Origin: Labrenzia sp. THAF82
Lineage (GTDB): Bacteria > Pseudomonadota > Alphaproteobacteria > Rhizobiales > Stappiaceae
Length of the DNA: 64,000 nucleotides
Reading direction: 5' to 3'
NCBI RefSeq assembly: GCF_009363435.1
Contig: NZ_CP045354.1
Coordinates: 5,298,501 to 5,362,500, forward strand
Shown: positions 43,170 to 52,189 of the stretch, one piece after another
Layout of the letters: every line of letters starts with the position of its first letter
Position numbering within the stretch: position 1 is the first letter of the stretch
The notes under the pieces: model-generated
Database searches by the model: none
The model's input: the letters and a program-made list of their open reading frames with translations, nothing else
What the model was told of the DNA's origin: nothing
Made by a program: the position numbers and the translations under genes

Positions 43170-43934
43170 CTAACGGTCGCCGAAATCCTTGGATGCCTTT
43201 TCAAAAAAACTGTCAAACGCCTTGAACTGATTGGATTGAAAATCCCGACCTGCGGACATCCAGTCAGATACCATTTCGTCGAATTCAGACGTGTCCTTTT
43301 CCACGTCGTCATCTTCCGGCGGCAGCTCCTCTTCCTGAGTGTCTTCAGGCTCTTCCACTTCGCTGTCCTGAACAATGTGTGCCGGCTGCAAAAAAGCACC
43401 CCAGAAGGACTGCATGGCGTCTGCGTAGCCCTGGAGGTAGTCAACGGGAGACGGAGCAGGCTTCGGCCGGCCACGAGCAAAGCCACGCAAGTACGCATCA
43501 AGAAGGTTTCGCGCTTCGCCGTGAACAAATGGACGGGCGATCTGGCCCATGGCCAGCGTGGCTGCCACCGGCATCATTTCCTTGATGGCATCCTGCTGCA
43601 AACCCGTGATTGAGGATACTTGAGCGGCCAGAGCCTTTTGTACGGTCTCAGGACCAAAAAAAGGCGTCAGGGCCGCATCGGAGGGTGCCTGAAACAGGCT
43701 GGCGTAGTTTGAAAACGGATTCTCAAATCCCGTGGTACCGGGCGCGGTCTGACTAAGAAAATCGGAGAAGCCTGGAACAGCACTGCCGAAGTACCGAAAT
43801 CCATTCAGCGCGGCGGGCATCAGTTGTTCCATGACGCTGCTCAGGTCGTCATTGGACCAGCCGAAGCGGTTTCTCACGTCCTCACTCAAGGAAAAAACGT
43901 CGAACGGTGGGGCCGCCCTGTCGCTACCAGTCAT
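43170..43934 (-). CDS. DUF937-like protein with acidic C-terminus
   Basis: The 254-residue soluble protein has a central part resembling DUF937 (FFGPETVQKALAAQVSSITGL; IKEMMPVAATLAMGQIA). A strongly acidic stretch follows (SEVEEPEDTQEEELPPEDDD, ~residues 193-212) and then a helical end (SNQFKAFDSFFEKASKDFGDR). The front part is rich in Phe, Gly and Pro. The function is not known; the N-terminal AALNGFRYFGSAVPGF region with its hydrophobic residues could bind a surface. GGAG lies eight bases before ATG 43934. It is a single gene with no known partner. Confidence 0.65.
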   Translation of the reverse strand: MTGSDRAAPPFDVFSLSEDVRNRFGWSNDDLSSVMEQLMPAALNGFRYFGSAVPGFSDFLSQTAPGTTGFENPFSNYASLFQAPSDAALTPFFGPETVQKALAAQVSSITGLQQDAIKEMMPVAATLAMGQIARPFVHGEARNLLDAYLRGFARGRPKPAPSPVDYLQGYADAMQSFWGAFLQPAHIVQDSEVEEPEDTQEEELPPEDDDVEKDTSEFDEMVSDWMSAGRDFQSNQFKAFDSFFEKASKDFGDR

Positions 43935-44081
43935 CGCTCTGCTCCGGTCATCGCGCCTCAAGGCCTTGAGATACAAGACCTACCGGAAACAGAGTGACCT
44001 TTTGCGGGCATAAGGTCAATCAGAGGGCATCGCGGGCCCGTTCTATCCCCACGTGTTCAAAATCAAGTTCAGATCCGGAGC

Positions 44082-45455
44082 CTAGTAGGCGTAGTCCCGG
44101 AAAACCTGCGTAACGTCACCACCCCAGGACCCGTTATAGCGTTGAAGCAGCACATCGGCCGGGCACATGCCAGACGCCAATCCCTCTTCAATCGGAGCAA
44201 GGTGTACACGCTCGTCAAGATCACCGTCGCTCAACCTGTTCCGACGTTTCAGGCCCTCCTGAGACAACGCCAGAACATCGCGTGCAACGTCCAGTATCGT
44301 TCCGTTCCGGAACGGGGTCTGCAGAGCTGTTTTGGGAACGGAACTGCGCAGGTTTGCACGCTCTTCCGCCGTCCAGTCCTTTATCAGTTCATACGCCTGA
44401 TCAAGTACACCGTCGTCGTAGAGAAGACCGACCCACAGGGCAGGAAGTGCACAAATACGCCGCCAGGGACCGCCGTCAGCGCCCCGCATTTCAATGTATT
44501 TCTTCAACCGCACATCGGGGAACAGTGTCGAAAGATGGTTGTTCCAGTCTCCGAGGCTCGGTGTTGCATCCGGCACCTTGCCTTCCAGCGCACCGTTCAT
44601 GAACTGGCGGAAAGTCGTGCCGGTCACGTCATAATAGGTCGCGCCTCTTTTGACGAAGTACATCGGCACGTCGATCGCCCATTCGACGTAGCGCTCAAAC
44701 CCGAAGCCATCTTCGAAAGCAAACGGCATATCTCCAGTGCGATCACCGTCCGTATCGGTCCAGATCTGAGCCCTGAACGATTTGAAGCCGTTCGGCTTGC
44801 CTTCGGTGAAGGGAGAGTTGGCAAAAATCGATGTTGCAATTGGCTGCAGAGCCAGACCGACCCGCATTTTCTTGACCATGTCGGCTTCGGACGCAAAATC
44901 CAGATTCACCTGAATGGTTGCCGTACGGTACATCATGTCGAGACCAAGAGAGCCGACCTTCGGCATGTAGTTGGTCATGATGTCGTAACGGGACTTGGGC
45001 ATGCGCGGGACATCGGCGCGAGCCCATGTCGGCGTCATGCCAATTCCGAGGAACCCGACCCCCAAAGGCTCAGCCACCTTGCGGACATTGGCAAGATGCT
45101 GATTGGCCTCGCGGCAGGTCTGGTGCAGGCTGTCCAGCGGAGCGCCTGACAATTCGAACTGGCCACCGGGTTCAATCGAAATAGCGCCGCCACCGCGGTC
45201 ATCCGCCAGACCGATGATCTTGCCATCATCCTCAATCCGGTCCCAGCCCAACAGTTTTTCCATGCCGGTCAGAACTGCCTCGATGCCGTTGTCACCCTCA
45301 TACGGGATCGGTGACAGTTGCTTTTCGCAGAAAAGGAACTTTTCGTGCTCGGTACCGATGCGGAACTGGTCTTCAGGCTTACAGCCCTCTTCCAGGGTTG
45401 CGGCCAGCTCAGCCACAGATTCAATTGGAGTGGAGTCGACCGTGTCGCGGGCCAT
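44082..45455 (-). CDS. gshA: Glutamate-cysteine ligase (plant/proteobacterial type)
   Basis: The 457-residue enzyme makes gamma-glutamylcysteine, the first step of glutathione synthesis. It has the GCS2-type start (DQFRIGTEHEKFLFC), GGAISIEPGGQFELSGAPLDSLHQTCRE and the ATP-site-linked RTATIQVNLDFASEADMVKKMRVGLALQPI with IFANSPFTEGKPNGF. This type is found in plants and alphaproteobacteria and is unrelated in sequence to E. coli GshA. It is the final gene after rsmE and an adenylate cyclase on the same strand, with 146 bases between. Confidence 0.96.
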   Translation of the reverse strand: MARDTVDSTPIESVAELAATLEEGCKPEDQFRIGTEHEKFLFCEKQLSPIPYEGDNGIEAVLTGMEKLLGWDRIEDDGKIIGLADDRGGGAISIEPGGQFELSGAPLDSLHQTCREANQHLANVRKVAEPLGVGFLGIGMTPTWARADVPRMPKSRYDIMTNYMPKVGSLGLDMMYRTATIQVNLDFASEADMVKKMRVGLALQPIATSIFANSPFTEGKPNGFKSFRAQIWTDTDGDRTGDMPFAFEDGFGFERYVEWAIDVPMYFVKRGATYYDVTGTTFRQFMNGALEGKVPDATPSLGDWNNHLSTLFPDVRLKKYIEMRGADGGPWRRICALPALWVGLLYDDGVLDQAYELIKDWTAEERANLRSSVPKTALQTPFRNGTILDVARDVLALSQEGLKRRNRLSDGDLDERVHLAPIEEGLASGMCPADVLLQRYNGSWGGDVTQVFRDYAY

Positions 45456-45601
45456 GAACTTGTCCTAATTTCCTGTGCGGCCCGTGTGTTTGCCCCCAAA
45501 CCGCAATGATCCGCTGTGCCCTGAACCGGGCGCAATTGAGCTTCGGTGATTTAGGAGTCCTGAAAGAAGAATGCAAGCAGGGAAACGACACCGCGTAGAT
45601 C

Positions 45602-47365
45602 TCACGCGATCCTGAAGACCGATAACGGTGCTGTGCGGCCTCTCAATTGAACAGTTCCAAGGCTGGTCGCGGTTGTTCCTTCAGGAAGGTTGGCCATCGT
45701 GTCACCGCTTGCGAGCGCTATCACCTTTGCGTCCGGATCAACTTCCTTGCCGTACTCCTGGAGCCGAGCAGCAACATTCACCGCATCACCGATCACTGTG
45801 TAGTTCATCCGGGCGGAAGAGCCGATATCACCGACGACGACTTTGCCGGTGTGAACGCCGATCCGCACCCGCATTGTGCGCCCCGTGGCCTGCTCAATTC
45901 TGTCGGCGAGCGTTTTGACCGCCGCAATTGCCATGGCTGCGTGATCCGGCTGTTCGGAAGGTGCACCCCAGAAGGCCATCACGCCATCACCCAGAAACTT
46001 GTCGATCGTACCCTGCCTTTCGGCTATCGCCTGAGACACGGTTTCAAAGTAGCCGTTCAGATACCCCGCCGTTTCTTTGGCGCTCATGTGAGACGCCAAG
46101 TCGGTGAAGCCTGCGAGATCGGTAAAGACAATGGTCATCTCCTTGATCTCGATGTTGCGTGTGCTGGTCATTCCTTCTTCAATCAACCGGGAAACAAGCT
46201 GCTTGGGCACATATTTGGCGAAAGCGTTCAAGGCTCCGATCGAGCCGTTAAAGGCCTGATTCACGTCATCCAACTCGGCCAGCCGAGAACGTGGCAACCT
46301 GTCTGCTGCGTCGAATTTGAGTTGCCGCAACTCGGCGGCGGACAGGGCAAGCCTGCTGAGCGGCCTGCCGAGCATTCTTCCGACAATGAAGGACAGGATT
46401 GCGCCAACAACCAGAGCCACCAGTGCCGCATAAAGGACGATCTGAGTTTGATCGAGTGCAGCTCCAAATTCATCGGCCTGGTAGAGCGTTCCAAGGATCC
46501 AGCCTTTCGCAGGCCCGTTTGCGATGTCGACATAGATGGCCGTGAACATACGATGGTCACCCGGGAAGACCCTGCCCTCAATGGACCCGCCCATGTCATG
46601 GGCTCTTTCATTGTCCTCCCAGACACGGTGCAAGGGCGAACTCTTCAGATCCACAAGCCTTGGCAGCGGCTGTTCGGCACTTGCCTCAAATTCGCTTTCC
46701 GGAACGCCGTCAACAACGATCGCCCTGTCCTTGCCGGACAGGACAAAGACCTGTTGCCGGCCCTCCCATTCCATGGTGTCGGCGACATCGGCGAAAACGG
46801 GCTGCGGGTAAAGGCCGATCAGTGTCTGACCATTGCCAAGATCGAGCTCTGCCAGCTTGACCGCGGTGGCAAAACCATTCCGGTAGCGAAAATCCGACCA
46901 ACTGACTTGCGGCAATTGATCGGAAGGTTCTTCCGTCATGACCGCGCGGCCGAGCTCAAGCGCAGCCCCCTTGGGCAGCAGCTTGTAATAGGCAAGCAGA
47001 TCTGCTTGTCGAAGCTGTTTCCCAGTGTCTTCGGCCTGAACCGCAATGGAATGGAACAGAAGCTCCTGTTCCTTGAAGAACTTGTTGAGGACCGCTTCGT
47101 TGCCTCTGAGGACAGCCTGTCCCTGCTCGTCAAGCAAGCGCCCGGCGATCCGGCGATCAGCCGAAGACATATAAGCAATGATAATTCCGCAGATCAGAAC
47201 CAGCAGCAGGGAAAACACAAGCCCGAGCGCAATCCCGACCGGCAAGCGAAAGCGGGTCCTCTCAGCACCAGCACCTGTCGCCGTGCCAAAATCCTCCGTA
47301 TCCGCAATCTCCTGGATTGGGGTATCCGTCGAAGATTGCTTGTTCGGGAGGATTTCTTGGGACAT
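45602..47365 (-). CDS. Membrane adenylate cyclase with periplasmic sensor and HAMP-like linker
   Basis: The 587-residue protein has an N-terminal membrane helix (VGIALGLVFSLLLVLICGIIIAY), a periplasmic sensing region (~residues 70-320), a second helix (VLYAALVALVVGAILSFIVGRML), a HAMP-like linker and a class III nucleotide cyclase domain (~residues 405-587). The catalytic site has FTDLAGFTDLASH, IDKFLGDGVMAFWG and YTVIGDAVNVAARL. The Lys in IDKF and the Asp in IGDAVN fit ATP specificity, so cAMP is the likely product. A GGAGATAACC site sits before the ATG. The start is four bases after the rsmE stop, so the two genes form an operon. Confidence 0.92.
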   Translation of the reverse strand: MSQEILPNKQSSTDTPIQEIADTEDFGTATGAGAERTRFRLPVGIALGLVFSLLLVLICGIIIAYMSSADRRIAGRLLDEQGQAVLRGNEAVLNKFFKEQELLFHSIAVQAEDTGKQLRQADLLAYYKLLPKGAALELGRAVMTEEPSDQLPQVSWSDFRYRNGFATAVKLAELDLGNGQTLIGLYPQPVFADVADTMEWEGRQQVFVLSGKDRAIVVDGVPESEFEASAEQPLPRLVDLKSSPLHRVWEDNERAHDMGGSIEGRVFPGDHRMFTAIYVDIANGPAKGWILGTLYQADEFGAALDQTQIVLYAALVALVVGAILSFIVGRMLGRPLSRLALSAAELRQLKFDAADRLPRSRLAELDDVNQAFNGSIGALNAFAKYVPKQLVSRLIEEGMTSTRNIEIKEMTIVFTDLAGFTDLASHMSAKETAGYLNGYFETVSQAIAERQGTIDKFLGDGVMAFWGAPSEQPDHAAMAIAAVKTLADRIEQATGRTMRVRIGVHTGKVVVGDIGSSARMNYTVIGDAVNVAARLQEYGKEVDPDAKVIALASGDTMANLPEGTTATSLGTVQLRGRTAPLSVFRIA

Positions 47366-47369
47366 CAGG

Positions 47370-48128
47370 TTATCTCCAATCTCCCAATGTTGCCTGAATT
47401 ACCGTCAATGCGGCGACAGCCGCAGTGTCTGCCCGCAGAATACGCGGTCCGAGAGGAATTGGAACGACAAATTCCATGGCGCGCAATTCCTGTCTTTCTT
47501 CATCAGAAAAACCGCCTTCGGGACCAACCAGAACCGCAAGCGGATTGGGGCCTGCTTCCTTGAGCTGTGCAAGGGTCATCAGAGGATTGTCCGTGCCCTC
47601 ACCTTCATCGCAAAATAGGAGCTTGCGCCCCGGCTGTGCCTGGCTCCAGACGTCAAGCACGTCCTTGAGAGGTTGCGGTGCCAACACCTCCGGGATGGAA
47701 AGCACACCACATTGCTCGGCGGCCTCAATGACGTTTGCTTCCATGCGTTCCAGGTTAACGCGGCTCGCCTGCGTGTGCTGGGTCATGACCGGTTTCAGAC
47801 TGCCCGCCCCCATTTCCACGGCCTTTTGCACCATATAGTCCAACCGGGCATGCTTGAGCGGCGCAAACATGTACATCAGATCGTTGCGCTCGGTCTGGTC
47901 CCGGGTCCGCTCCATCAACTGCAGCGCACAGTCCCGTCTGCTGTTGCTTGAGATCTTGGCCAGCCACTCACCATCGCTGCCGTTGAACACAAGAACATAG
48001 TCGCCGTCTTTCAGACGCAACACATTCATCAGGTAGTTTGCCTGGCCTCGATCAGCTTCGATCCGCGCGCCATCTGCAAGAATATGCCGCAAAAAAAGCC
48101 GCTGCATTTTGAAATCATATTTTCCCAT
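47370..48128 (-). CDS. rsmE: 16S rRNA (uracil-1498-N3)-methyltransferase
   Basis: The 252-residue SPOUT-type enzyme methylates U1498 of 16S rRNA. Motifs are [73 protein letters not shown] and [16 protein letters not shown], the knotted SAM site. I start at ATG 48128 ([15 protein letters not shown]); another ATG lies at 48107. It is divergent from xseA across a 255-base gap that shows no recognised element. It is the first gene of an operon with the adenylate cyclase, an odd pairing. Confidence 0.95.
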   Translation of the reverse strand: MGKYDFKMQRLFLRHILADGARIEADRGQANYLMNVLRLKDGDYVLVFNGSDGEWLAKISSNSRRDCALQLMERTRDQTERNDLMYMFAPLKHARLDYMVQKAVEMGAGSLKPVMTQHTQASRVNLERMEANVIEAAEQCGVLSIPEVLAPQPLKDVLDVWSQAQPGRKLLFCDEGEGTDNPLMTLAQLKEAGPNPLAVLVGPEGGFSDEERQELRAMEFVVPIPLGPRILRADTAAVAALTVIQATLGDWR

Positions 48129-48383
48129 GGTTCTTACGTAGGCGTTCGATTGTGAGGGTTTCAAGGCGCGGTCAAATGCAGATTTCACTCTATTTGATTC
48201 GTCACCAGATAAGTGCGGCAAGTGCCTTTTCGCTTCGCCCATCGGAAAAACGCATCTGGCGAAAATTCCGTTTTCGGTTTCGATGACAAAAGGATCGCCT
48301 CATTCCGGGAGTGTCCGAATGTGCTTCCCCTTGACCCCCTGCCTGCAAGCAGACAATTTCCTTCTATCAAGAGGGAATCAATC

Positions 48384-49949
48384 GTGAGCGAACAGTCCTC
48401 CAACGTTGCCGAATTTTCGGTTTCCGAAATCTCGTTCTCCATCAAACGGACAATGGAAGATGCGTTCGGTTATGTGCGCGTACGGGGAGAGCTCGGACGT
48501 ATCTCGCGGCCAGGGTCTGGGCATATTTACCTTGACCTCAAGGACGACCGGGCCGTTTTGTCCGGCGTGATCTGGCGCGGCGTTGCCTCCAAACTGAAGA
48601 TCCAGCCCGAACAAGGTCTGGAAGTCATCGCGACAGGCAAGATCACGACCTTCCCCGGTCAGTCCAAGTACCAGATGGTCATCGATGCGCTCGAGCCTGC
48701 TGGCGCTGGTGCTTTGATGGCGCTGCTTGAAGAGCGGAAAAAGAAACTTGCCGCTGAAGGGCTCTTTGCTGAAGAACGAAAAAAAGCGCTGCCTCCGCTG
48801 CCAAAGGTCATTGGCGTGGTCACGTCACCGACTGGCGCCGTCATTCGGGATATTCTGCATCGCATCAGCGACAGGTTTCCGCTGCATGTTGTCGTTTGGC
48901 CTGTTCGCGTTCAGGGTGAAACGTCTGGCGCGGAGGTCGCCAATGGCATTCGCGGTTTCAACGCTTTATCAGCGGACGGCCCGATCCCCAGACCGGATCT
49001 TCTGATCGTCGCCCGCGGTGGCGGCAGTATTGAAGATCTTTGGGGCTTCAATGAAGAAGCAGTGGTGCGCGCAGCTGCGGACAGTCAGATACCCCTGATA
49101 TCTGCTGTCGGGCATGAAACAGACTGGACCTTGATCGACCTGGCCGCAGACCTGCGAGCACCCACGCCAACCGGTGCTGCGGAGATCGCGGTTCCGGTGA
49201 AGGCCGAGCTCATGGCGATGGTGGATGACAGGGCGCGTCGACTGAATTCTGGGCTTGTCCGCTTTGTCACGTCGCGCCGGACGGAACTTCGGGCCGCGAG
49301 CGCTGCTTTGCCGGCGCCTCAAGACCTGCTGGCCTTGCCGCGCCAGAAATTCGACACGCTGGCAAACAGCCTGGAACGGGCGTTGATCGTCAGCACCAAA
49401 AGCCATCGCACACATCTTGAAAATCTGTCGGGCCGGTTGTCACCCTTCCTTTTGTCCCGGCAGACTTCAAAGGCAAGACAGGATCTTACCCAGATCAGCG
49501 GTCGGCAGCAGCGTGCGCTTCAGGTTGCCGTCAGTCAGAAACGGCAGGCCTATTCCGGCGCCTCGGGACGATTGTCGCCTGCCCGGCTCGCTCAACAGAT
49601 CACGCTCGGCAACGAACGCCTGAACGGCTTTTCAGAACGGCTAGACCGGGCTTATCTTGCACGGGTTCGAGAAGAAAAAACGCGTCTCGACGGTTTGCAG
49701 AAGCTGCTGAAATCGCTCTCTTACAAAGATGTTCTGGCGCGAGGATATGCAGTCGTGCGTGATGAAAGCGGACAACCAGTCCGATCTGCGGCCGAGCTTG
49801 CTCAAGGAGCAGCACTCTCAATCGAACTGGCTGATGGTGCGGTCGAAGCAATGGTCATGAGCGACAGTGGAACGAGCAAACCCAAGGCCAAAACGAAAAA
49901 ACCGACAACATCCAAAAGCAAGCCTGCTGACCAAGGAAGCTTATTTTAG
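48384..49949 (+). CDS. xseA: Exodeoxyribonuclease VII large subunit
   Basis: The 521-residue protein has an N-terminal OB-fold (FGYVRVRGELGRISRPGSGHIYLDLKDDRAVLSGVIWRG), a nuclease domain (VVTSPTGAVIRDILHRI; RGGGSIEDLWGFNEEAVVRA; SAVGHETDWTLIDLAADLRA), a coiled-coil region and an OB-like end. It joins with XseB to degrade single-stranded DNA, in mismatch repair and end processing. The GTG start at 48384 follows GAGGGA by seven bases; an upstream frame to 48213 has no ribosome site and no homologous lead. The C-terminal tail is Lys/Ser-rich. Confidence 0.95.
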   Translation: MSEQSSNVAEFSVSEISFSIKRTMEDAFGYVRVRGELGRISRPGSGHIYLDLKDDRAVLSGVIWRGVASKLKIQPEQGLEVIATGKITTFPGQSKYQMVIDALEPAGAGALMALLEERKKKLAAEGLFAEERKKALPPLPKVIGVVTSPTGAVIRDILHRISDRFPLHVVVWPVRVQGETSGAEVANGIRGFNALSADGPIPRPDLLIVARGGGSIEDLWGFNEEAVVRAAADSQIPLISAVGHETDWTLIDLAADLRAPTPTGAAEIAVPVKAELMAMVDDRARRLNSGLVRFVTSRRTELRAASAALPAPQDLLALPRQKFDTLANSLERALIVSTKSHRTHLENLSGRLSPFLLSRQTSKARQDLTQISGRQQRALQVAVSQKRQAYSGASGRLSPARLAQQITLGNERLNGFSERLDRAYLARVREEKTRLDGLQKLLKSLSYKDVLARGYAVVRDESGQPVRSAAELAQGAALSIELADGAVEAMVMSDSGTSKPKAKTKKPTTSKSKPADQGSLF

Positions 49950-50070
49950 AATTCAGCTCACAAATCCTGCCGGGAAACCTGATATCGATCAGACGAAATT
50001 GAGCTAATATTAGATACATAAAAACTTAACTACATCTTTTACGTCAATATTAAACTGACTGTCGTAACGT

Positions 50071-50108
50071 AGCCCCCTGTTCAATTTGAAAGAGTGACAA
50101 CAGGGGCT
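50071..50108 (+). promoter_or_regulatory. Leader hairpin before the DUF805 gene
   Basis: AGCCCCCTGTT (50071-50081) pairs with AACAGGGGCT (50099-50108) with one bulged base and a 17-base loop. It ends ten bases before ATG 50118 and would bury the upstream GTG at 50094, so it favours the ATG start. It could modulate translation or be the xseA terminator without a T-run. Confidence 0.4.
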
Positions 50109-50117
50109 GCCTTTTCA

Positions 50118-50729
50118 ATGCAACGCAAGCAATTCGGAAGACGAGGCCTTGTGCCGAATACCGGGCAATCGTGGGCATCTCCGCAGCCTGCTGCCGTGAC
50201 AGCGAATGCTTACCAGAGCGCACCTGAAGGTCCCGCAGCCTTTGAAGACAACGACAGTTTCTCTGTTGGCAAGGCGTTGACACATGGCCTTTCCATCTTC
50301 TTCAGCTTCAAGGGCCGTCTTGGTCGCATGGAATACTGGACCATAGGCTTCATTCGTTTTTTCATCGACATGGTGCTGATTTCAACGCTGGTCTGGAGCG
50401 CCTATCCTGCATTCATGGATCTGATGTCGCGCGCCGATCAAATGAGCGAAAGCGCACGCGATTGGAGCGTCATCGTTGCGCTCTACGGTTCCAATACCGG
50501 CATGATCTGTGGCTCGCTACTCCTGGTGACGGCGGTGAGTTACTGGTCAATACTGGTCAGACGAAATCATGACAGAGACGTATCCGGTTTCTGGTTGCTG
50601 CTCCTGCTCGTACCCGTCGTAAACATCTTCTATGGGCTCTATATTTTTGTGGTGAATGGGTTCATTCCAGGCACGCCTGGCAACAACCGCTTCGACACTC
50701 ACAATTCGCGGCCGCGCGTTTTTGACTAG
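50118..50729 (+). CDS. DUF805 membrane protein
   Basis: The protein has about 203 residues. It has a ~65-residue polar lead, then the DUF805 module: LSIFFSFKGRLGRMEYWTIGFIRFFIDMVL, two further helices and RRNHDRDVSGFWLLLLLVPVVNIFYGLYIFVVNGFIPGTPGNNRF. DUF805 proteins are small inner-membrane proteins of unknown role. The long Gln/Ala/Pro-rich lead (NTGQSWASPQPAAVTANAYQ) is unusual. I start at ATG 50118; GTG 50094 is the alternative. A terminator lies 41 bases downstream. Confidence 0.82.
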   Translation: MQRKQFGRRGLVPNTGQSWASPQPAAVTANAYQSAPEGPAAFEDNDSFSVGKALTHGLSIFFSFKGRLGRMEYWTIGFIRFFIDMVLISTLVWSAYPAFMDLMSRADQMSESARDWSVIVALYGSNTGMICGSLLLVTAVSYWSILVRRNHDRDVSGFWLLLLLVPVVNIFYGLYIFVVNGFIPGTPGNNRFDTHNSRPRVFD

Positions 50730-50769
50730 GAGCAATTGTCGTCTGTGCGCACTTCGCACTGTCACAAAA

Positions 50770-50804
50770 ACGCCGCCGGATTTTCCGGCGGCGTCTTTCT
50801 TTTT
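50770..50804. terminator. Bidirectional terminator between DUF805 and dctM
   Basis: A perfect 11-base stem ACGCCGCCGGA/TCCGGCGGCGT with a short TTT-rich loop and T-rich flank (CTTTCTTTTTC) on the plus side and TTTTTGTG on the minus side. It serves both the DUF805 gene and the convergent end of the dctPQM operon. Confidence 0.88.
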
Positions 50805-50818
50805 CTGTCCAGTTGCCG

Positions 50819-52189
50819 CTAACCCATCAGCGTGGGCAGGATCGTGATGATCGACGGGAATGCGAGAAGACCTGCGATGGTCAGAACGTCAGCAACGAAG
50901 AACGGAATGCAGCCGCGGAAGACTTCCTGAACCGGAATGTCCGGCCGGACGCCTGAGACGACAAAGCAGTTCAATCCAATTGGCGGTGTGATCAAACAGA
51001 GCTCCGCCATCTTCACCACCAGAATTCCGAACCAGATCGCACAAGCTTCACCCGACATGCCAAAGGCGCTGTCAGCTGCGGAGACACTCTCGCCGCCGTT
51101 CAAAGCCATGACGGCCGGGTAGACGACTGGAAGTGTGAGGATCAGCATGCCGATTGCATCCATGAACATGCCGAGCACGGCATAGGCAAGCAGTATGCAG
51201 ATCATCACGATCCAGGGCGAAAACTCCAACGCCACAATGAAGTCTTTGAAAGCTTCCGGCAGACCGGCAAAGCCGAGAAAACGCACATAGACCAGCACAC
51301 CCCAGATCAGCGTGAAGATCATGACCGTGAGTTTTGCCGTTTCGTGGAGGGCTTGCCCAAGCTGTTTGGTCTTCATGCCCTTGGCAAATGCAACCATCAA
51401 CACGACAAATGCACCGAGAGCACCTGCTTCCGTCGGCGTTGCCCAACCGAAGAAGAAGGAGCAGAAGATGATTGCCACAACGGCGATGATCGGAAGCGTG
51501 CCGGGAACGCTCTCAATACGCTCCATCCAGGTATAGCCCTTAACCGGAGGCGCATCGCCGCGCCAAGCGGATACCGCCACAATAATGCCGACATAGATCA
51601 GCGCGGAAAAGACGCCAGGCAGGAAGCCCGCGATCAGCAATTTGCCGACGGACTGTTCCACCAGAATCGCGTAAATCACCAGGATCGCTGATGGCGGGAT
51701 CAAGGATGCAAGCGTACCACCGGCGGCCACCACTGCAGCCGAAAGGCGTTTGGAGTAACCCGCATTGAGCATCTCAGGAATGGCAACGCGTGCAAAGACG
51801 GCAGCTGTTGCAACAGAAGCCCCCGAGACGGCTGCAAATCCCGCAGTTGAAAACACGGTACCAACCGCCATGCCCCCTGGCAGCCATCCGAGCCAGCGTT
51901 TGGCCGCTTCAAAGAGCTGTTTGGTGAAACCTGCGTAAAAGGCCAGAAACCCGATGAGAATGAAGGTCGGCAAAACAGACAGCGCGTAAGTTACCGACTT
52001 GGAATGCGGAATGGTCCCGGCCATTTGCAGAGCGACAAAAAACCCGCGTTCAAAACCCATCTTCATGGAAAAGTGGATGATCAAACCGACCAGCCCGGTA
52101 AAGGCTGCCGCGAATGCGACCCGCACCCCGAGGATGACGAGAACCAGAAGCACTCCGGTCATAAGGAGGCCAACGTCAAACGGCGTCAT
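50819..52189 (-). CDS. dctM: TRAP transporter large permease DctM
   Basis: The 456-residue, 12-TM protein carries the DctM features: VSGASVATAAVFARVAIPEML, TLASLIPPSAILVIYAILVEQSVGKLLIAGFLPG, GALGAFVVLMV and the end LITPPIGLNCFVVSGVRPDIPVQEVFRGCIPFFVAD. It catalyses sodium-driven transport of the solute delivered by DctP. The ATG overlaps the dctQ stop by four bases, so it is translationally coupled. It ends 15 bases from a shared terminator. Confidence 0.95.
   Translation of the reverse strand: MTPFDVGLLMTGVLLVLVILGVRVAFAAAFTGLVGLIIHFSMKMGFERGFFVALQMAGTIPHSKSVTYALSVLPTFILIGFLAFYAGFTKQLFEAAKRWLGWLPGGMAVGTVFSTAGFAAVSGASVATAAVFARVAIPEMLNAGYSKRLSAAVVAAGGTLASLIPPSAILVIYAILVEQSVGKLLIAGFLPGVFSALIYVGIIVAVSAWRGDAPPVKGYTWMERIESVPGTLPIIAVVAIIFCSFFFGWATPTEAGALGAFVVLMVAFAKGMKTKQLGQALHETAKLTVMIFTLIWGVLVYVRFLGFAGLPEAFKDFIVALEFSPWIVMICILLAYAVLGMFMDAIGMLILTLPVVYPAVMALNGGESVSAADSAFGMSGEACAIWFGILVVKMAELCLITPPIGLNCFVVSGVRPDIPVQEVFRGCIPFFVADVLTIAGLLAFPSIITILPTLMG

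Noticed and set aside
45647-47563. A 638-codon frame antisense to the adenylate cyclase gene
   Set aside because: The cyclase has intact catalytic motifs on the other strand; the antisense frame has no start context and shows the usual shadow composition.
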